Assembly (NCBI RefSeq): GCF_002217755.1
Contig: NZ_BCFL01000030.1
Coordinates: forward strand, 1 to 64,000
Length of the DNA: 64,000 nt
Source of the DNA: Streptomyces hyaluromycini
Lineage (GTDB): Bacteria; Actinomycetota; Actinomycetes; Streptomycetales; Streptomycetaceae
Direction of reading: 5' to 3'
The position numbers were made by a program, and so were the translations under genes. The notes beneath the pieces were generated by a model. It saw nothing but the letters and a program-made list of their open reading frames with translations, was not told where the DNA came from and did no database searches. Of the stretch, positions 59,891 to 64,000 are shown piece after piece (positions within the stretch are counted from its first letter, which is position 1; the number at the start of each line of letters is the position of its first letter).

Positions 59891-62800
59891 TCACAGCTCG
59901 ATGTCGATGACGATGCCGCCGAGCAGTCCGCGCCTGGCGGGCACATAGTCGGCGTGCACCAGCCGGCGGGCCACCGGGACGGGCGTGCCGCCCACGGTCA
60001 CGGTCTCCGTGGCGGTGTCCGGGTCGCTCTGGTGGAGCTCGTGTTCCTCGACCAGGAACCGGTAGCGGACGAGCAGTTCGGTGGGCCGGTCCGGGAAGTC
60101 GACCGTCCAGGCGAAGCCGGCGCCGTCGGGCAGGCAGGTGAGCTCGACCGGGTCGCCGACCGGCGCCCAGTCGAGTTCGTCGCCGTTGGTCAGCTTCTGC
60201 AGGGTGGCCCGGACCCGTCGGCTTCCGGCCACCGCGGCCAGGCCGGTCCCGATCCGCCGGCCGACGTCGTTCCAGGTGGTCGGGCCGGACAGGCGCAGCC
60301 GCGCACGGTTGTCGACCGTGGCGGCGGTGACGGTCCGGGGCGGCGGCAGCTGGCCGAACTCGGCGACCACCGCCTTCGACAGCTCCAGACCCGGCAGGGC
60401 GAAGGGCTGGTAGCGGGCGACGACCGGCCGCAGGAACGGGAAGTAGGCGGTGGCCGCGGCCTCGGCCGGGTCCACGTCGATGTCGACGAACCAGAGGCGG
60501 CGGTCGCTGTCGTACACCGGTGTGTACGCGGCGACGGACACGGTCGGCGGAGTGGCGCCGGTGGACTCGGCGAGCTGCAGGCCGGTGGCCGTGGCGGCGG
60601 GGCCGGGGAAGTTCGCGGTCGACGGCGGGGGCAGGGGGGTGGTGTCCGCCCACACCGGGTCGATGCCCCAGCGGGTGGCGTACTCGTCGGGCAGCGTGCC
60701 GGCCGGATCCAGGAGTACGGCGAGGAGTTCGTCGTCGCCGGAGGAGTACCACGGGCGGTTCAGGTAGAGCCGCAGGCCCGCGAGGTGCCGGGTCCTGGTC
60801 ACCGTACGGGTGTCCTGGTCGACCGCGGTGGACCAGCGGAACGTGGGCACCAGGTGGCTGACGTCGGGCGGCTCCGGGCGCCGTGAGCTGGGCACGGGCA
60901 CCGCGACGCCCGGGCCGGTCCGGGTGACGAGTCGCGGGTCGTCGGTGATGGTCGGGTGGAAGTACTCGCGGAACCTGGTCATCGCGGTCGGCGTGTAGGT
61001 GAGGTTCCGGTGCCGGGTGTCGCCGAACTCGTGGGAGACGGAGGCGAATCCGAAGTCGGCGTCCGCCGGGATCGTGGTGTCCTCCAGGTGGGCGAGGTGG
61101 GTGAAGCGCTGCGGGCCCGCCTGGGTGACGTCGTCGACCCACTCGCTCCAGGTGCCCTCCACGGCCACGGTGGCGGTGCTCTCCACGTGCACCAGCAGGG
61201 TGCTCTCCAGCAGCGCGGACGTCTCTTCCGCACCCCGGTCGACCCGCGGCCGGTCCAGCTCCGGCGGCCGCAGCGGCTTCTCCACCGCGTGCACCAGGTC
61301 CAGCCGCACCCACGGGGTGAGCAGCCAGTTCTCGCCCGCCGCGCTGAGCCGTGCGACCAGGTCCCGGTCCCGCTGCGGGAGCCCCGCCCAGTACTCGGAA
61401 CGGGTCAGCAGCGCCCACTGGTTGAGCAGCGGCAGGTCGGCGGGGTCGAGGTAGCAGCTGAGGTAGACCCGGGCGGTCTCGCTCTTGGTGAGGTACACGG
61501 TCAGCCGGCGCCACAGCGGGTTGTCCTCGGCCCGCGGCGCGTCGTCGCCCTCCTCGATCCGCAGCACGAACGGCCTGGCCTGCGGCCAGGGGCCCGCGAA
61601 GGGGAAGAAACAGTCGCCGGTGGTGCCCGGCAGACCGCGCAGACAGACACCGCGGGCGAGCGGGTCCGGCAGATAGGGCAGCAGCAGCTGATCGCGGTCG
61701 TGGATCACGAACTCGCCGGTCTTCAGGCCCGCGCCCCGGTGCGCCAGCGGCAACCCGGTGAGCGGTTCGGTGTCCCGGACGCTGTGCTTGGCCACCCGGA
61801 TCTCGCCGAACCGCAGCAGGTCGGTGCTGGAGTCGGGGTCCTCGGGGTCGCTGACCACGGTGTCCAGGAACGACCCGGACTCCCGGGCGGCGGAGGCGAA
61901 GTAGCGCCGGCGCACCTCCTCGGTGACGTCCGGGCCGAACGCCGGGTCGTAGCAGCCGTGTTCCTCGGCCATGCGCAGCGCGCACTTGGGCGGCGCGATG
62001 TGCCGCTCGTCGCGGTAGCCGTAACTGCGGTCCAGGTGGTCGATGCCGGTGTCGGTGCCATGGTCAGGGACGTCCGAGCGTCGCACGCTGTACGACAGCG
62101 CGGAGATCTCCGTGCCGTCGTCCTCGACGGTGCTCCTGATGACCAGCCGCTCTGCCGACTCGCCTTCGTTGAAGGGCTTCGACGGTACGACCACCGGCTG
62201 CGGCACGGGCTCCCAGCGCCGGTAGGTGACCGCCGGGGTGGCCGTCTCCTCGGGGATCTCGGCGGTGTGGTCGAGGCCGTTGCCGGCCAGGTCGACGGCG
62301 CGCGCCCGCAGCCGGTAGGTCCGGCCGTAGCGCAGCGCGGGCAGGCTGCCGGGCTGGGCGGTGAACCGGGTCTCCAGCGGTACGTCCGGGGAGACCTCGG
62401 GCGCCACCGCCTCCGGCTGGTCGCTGAGGCCGATCGTCCGGCCCGGGCGCGCGGCGACCAGACTCCAGCCCTCCCAGCCGAACAGCGCCTGGTGGCCGTA
62501 GAGTTCGTCGGCCCCGGGCGACTGCCTGGTCACCGCGCTGGTCTTCACCTGGCCCTCGTCGGGCCGGACGGTGAGCGGCACGGGCGCCTCGCCGGGGCGG
62601 CGGACGGTGTAGGTGCCCTGGCGCCGGCACAGGGAGTGCCAGCTGTGCACCTCTCCGGTCGGGTCGGCGACACCGACGTCCACCCGGTAGCCGCGCACCA
62701 GGTCCTCGGCGTGCAGGACGGGGTCGGCGGCGCCCGCGGTGCGCTCGCCGTCGGCGCCGATCCGGGCCGCCAGCCGGTGGTCGCCGTCGGCGCACAGCAC

Positions 62801-64000
62801 GGTGAGCCCGCTGCCGCGCGCCGCCGGGGTGCCGGTGCCCAGCTGCTTGCGGGCCGGGGCCGTGTCGTCGAGCGGGCCCTGGGCCAGGGCGTCGAGCGCC
62901 CGGGCGTAGTCGACGTGTTTCAAGGCCGCGCCGTCCACGTCGAGGTCGGTGACCCGGAAGGCGTCGGAGCCGAGGTCCAGCATCCGGCCGCGCAGGACGC
63001 CCTCGTCGGCGGACAGCGGCTCGAACCGGCTCCCCGCCCGGTAGCGCAGCCTGGTGGCCGGGCGCAGTCCGGGGGCGTGCAGCCGGTCCTGGTCGGGGTG
63101 ACCGGCGAAGGAGACCTGGACCGCGCCCTCGTCGGCCAGTCCGGGCGGTGCGGTCAAGACGAGGTCGACGACCAGTCCGAACCTGCGCTGCAGCTCGGGG
63201 TAGTCGGCGAGCAGGGTGCACGCCTCGTGGAAGTCGACGCGGTGCGGCTCCGGTTCGGGCTGCGGAGCGGCCGTCCGCGCCGCCGAGGCCGGCGTGCGGT
63301 CGAAGAAGCGGTGGGCCTCGGCGAACGCGAAGGTCCTGGCCCGCGCCTCGTAGTCCGGGTTGCCGGTGCGCCGCATGACGCGCGGGGTGTACGGCGACGG
63401 GCCGGCGGCCGCCTCGCCGCTCCCGGCGCCGAGCAGGGTGTCGAGAGCGCGGTAGGCCTCGCCGGGGTCGAGCGCGAAGTCCTTCACCCCCGGTCCGATC
63501 AGGTCCAGGACCGCGCCGGGTGCGGGGAACTTCCAGCCCTGGTCGAGGTCCGGGTCCGGCGGGCCGCACTCGCTCAGCTCCTGGGCGGCGGCCTCCAGGC
63601 GCAGGCGCTGGGCGGTGGTGGCGACCGCGACCTCCCGGTACAGGCCGGTGACCTCGGTGTGCACCGCGGCCGCCGGATAGGAGCGGAGGGTCTGCTGGAC
63701 CGGACCGGCGGCGGCCCTGGCGGTCTTCTGCCCCGGCGGCCGTACCGGGGTGCTGTCGCGGAACAGCGCGGTCCAGGCCCCGCTGTCCGCGGGCGGGAAC
63801 CTGTCGGCGGGGGTGACGGAGCCGGCCGTGGCGATCACCGGGCCGCCCGGACCGCCGTAGAAGTCGAGGGACAGGTGGCCGAGGAGGCCGTGCAGTGCCG
63901 TCGGCCAGTCGCGCATCCCCTCGTAGTCACCGAGCCGTGCGGATCCGGTGAGCAGCGGGGTGACCAGGACGGAGACCCGCAGGACGTCGTGTCCGGCCGG
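59891..64000 (-). CDS. Giant protein of unknown function, 5' partial
   Basis: The reverse frame is open from the window edge to 59891, at least 1,369 residues; the first ATG at 63916 is not the start, because HDVLRVSVLVTPLL and GDYEG lie in frame before it. No membrane helix, cofactor site or catalytic motif stands out. It is rich in beta-type segments (YGRTYRLRARAVDLAGNGLD, and a late SGPTTWNDVG stretch). A conserved-looking core lies near residues 700-850 (PPKCALRMAEEHGCYDPAFG, GEFVIHDRDQLLLPYLPD). I do not recognise the family. Cotranscribed with a secreted protease; large structural or phage-tail-like roles are possible but unproven. Confidence 0.75.
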   Translation of the reverse strand, partial: PAGHDVLRVSVLVTPLLTGSARLGDYEGMRDWPTALHGLLGHLSLDFYGGPGGPVIATAGSVTPADRFPPADSGAWTALFRDSTPVRPPGQKTARAAAGPVQQTLRSYPAAAVHTEVTGLYREVAVATTAQRLRLEAAAQELSECGPPDPDLDQGWKFPAPGAVLDLIGPGVKDFALDPGEAYRALDTLLGAGSGEAAAGPSPYTPRVMRRTGNPDYEARARTFAFAEAHRFFDRTPASAARTAAPQPEPEPHRVDFHEACTLLADYPELQRRFGLVVDLVLTAPPGLADEGAVQVSFAGHPDQDRLHAPGLRPATRLRYRAGSRFEPLSADEGVLRGRMLDLGSDAFRVTDLDVDGAALKHVDYARALDALAQGPLDDTAPARKQLGTGTPAARGSGLTVLCADGDHRLAARIGADGERTAGAADPVLHAEDLVRGYRVDVGVADPTGEVHSWHSLCRRQGTYTVRRPGEAPVPLTVRPDEGQVKTSAVTRQSPGADELYGHQALFGWEGWSLVAARPGRTIGLSDQPEAVAPEVSPDVPLETRFTAQPGSLPALRYGRTYRLRARAVDLAGNGLDHTAEIPEETATPAVTYRRWEPVPQPVVVPSKPFNEGESAERLVIRSTVEDDGTEISALSYSVRRSDVPDHGTDTGIDHLDRSYGYRDERHIAPPKCALRMAEEHGCYDPAFGPDVTEEVRRRYFASAARESGSFLDTVVSDPEDPDSSTDLLRFGEIRVAKHSVRDTEPLTGLPLAHRGAGLKTGEFVIHDRDQLLLPYLPDPLARGVCLRGLPGTTGDCFFPFAGPWPQARPFVLRIEEGDDAPRAEDNPLWRRLTVYLTKSETARVYLSCYLDPADLPLLNQWALLTRSEYWAGLPQRDRDLVARLSAAGENWLLTPWVRLDLVHAVEKPLRPPELDRPRVDRGAEETSALLESTLLVHVESTATVAVEGTWSEWVDDVTQAGPQRFTHLAHLEDTTIPADADFGFASVSHEFGDTRHRNLTYTPTAMTRFREYFHPTITDDPRLVTRTGPGVAVPVPSSRRPEPPDVSHLVPTFRWSTAVDQDTRTVTRTRHLAGLRLYLNRPWYSSGDDELLAVLLDPAGTLPDEYATRWGIDPVWADTTPLPPPSTANFPGPAATATGLQLAESTGATPPTVSVAAYTPVYDSDRRLWFVDIDVDPAEAAATAYFPFLRPVVARYQPFALPGLELSKAVVAEFGQLPPPRTVTAATVDNRARLRLSGPTTWNDVGRRIGTGLAAVAGSRRVRATLQKLTNGDELDWAPVGDPVELTCLPDGAGFAWTVDFPDRPTELLVRYRFLVEEHELHQSDPDTATETVTVGGTPVPVARRLVHADYVPARRGLLGGIVIDIEL

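Noticed and set aside
1..64000. CRISPR array, rRNA or tRNA genes
   Set aside because: No set of regularly spaced repeats, no rRNA-like stretch and no cloverleaf with conserved TTCGA arm stood out on reading either strand; a dedicated scan would settle it.
59891..64000. Assigning the giant protein to a contractile injection or phage-tail system
   Set aside because: Size and beta-rich make-up are suggestive, but no sheath, tube, baseplate or spike gene is in the window, so the label cannot be supported.

Overview
The window is very GC-rich and carries many GTG and TTG starts, four-base ATGA/GTGA gene overlaps, Tat-type lipoproteins, and LacI, TetR, IclR, MarR and HxlR regulators. The sugar ABC system has no ATPase of its own. 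All of this points to a Streptomyces or close relative. The left half is dense in pseudogenes and insertion sequences, which suits a variable chromosome arm; the right half is compact catabolic operons. No rRNA, tRNA or CRISPR array was seen.

Left part (1-16.8 kb): a nucleotidyltransferase cut by the window edge, then an IS5-type transposase remnant that has cut an alcohol dehydrogenase. A MarR/oxidoreductase pair shares a divergent operator and leads into a hydrolase with a fused luciferase-like domain and a Tat-exported SnoaL-like protein. Next comes a sugar locus: LacI regulator, GH95 glycosidase (reverse strand), a second LacI regulator, solute-binding lipoprotein, two permeases and a GH3 glycosidase. 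A palindrome CGAAAG-N-CTTTCG lies in the GH95/LacI-2 divergent region and ahead of the transporter. It probably makes glycoside uptake and hydrolysis one regulon.

Decay zone (15.8-34 kb): a worn second copy of the same locus, in the same order and orientation (luciferase-like domain, SnoaL-like gene, LacI C-terminus, operator, intact binding protein, two permeases fused by deletion around a CTGCCG repeat). Between the pieces lie a damaged SpoIIE-type phosphatase and a fumarylacetoacetate-hydrolase fragment. An IS21-family element with a passenger gene sits inside an IS5-type transposase, with a 5-bp target duplication. SDR/HxlR, TetR/aldo-keto reductase and flavin reductase genes follow, with ISL3, dienelactone hydrolase and SDR remnants among them.

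Right part (34-64 kb): a TetR-controlled membrane protein with a carboxypeptidase-regulatory-like tail. An IclR-linked operon of Rieske oxygenase, its reductase and an N-methylproline-demethylase-like flavoprotein resembles betaine (stachydrine) demethylation. A peptide/nickel-type ABC transporter operon ends in a CocE/NonD hydrolase and a TetR regulator. An IclR-flanked pair of divergent operons carries a formaldehyde-activating-enzyme homologue, a mandelate-racemase-family enzyme, two aldehyde dehydrogenases, a hydroxyacid dehydrogenase, an iron-type alcohol dehydrogenase and an MFS transporter. Last is an unrecognised giant protein (over 1,360 residues, N-terminus outside the window) paired with a secreted S1-type serine protease.
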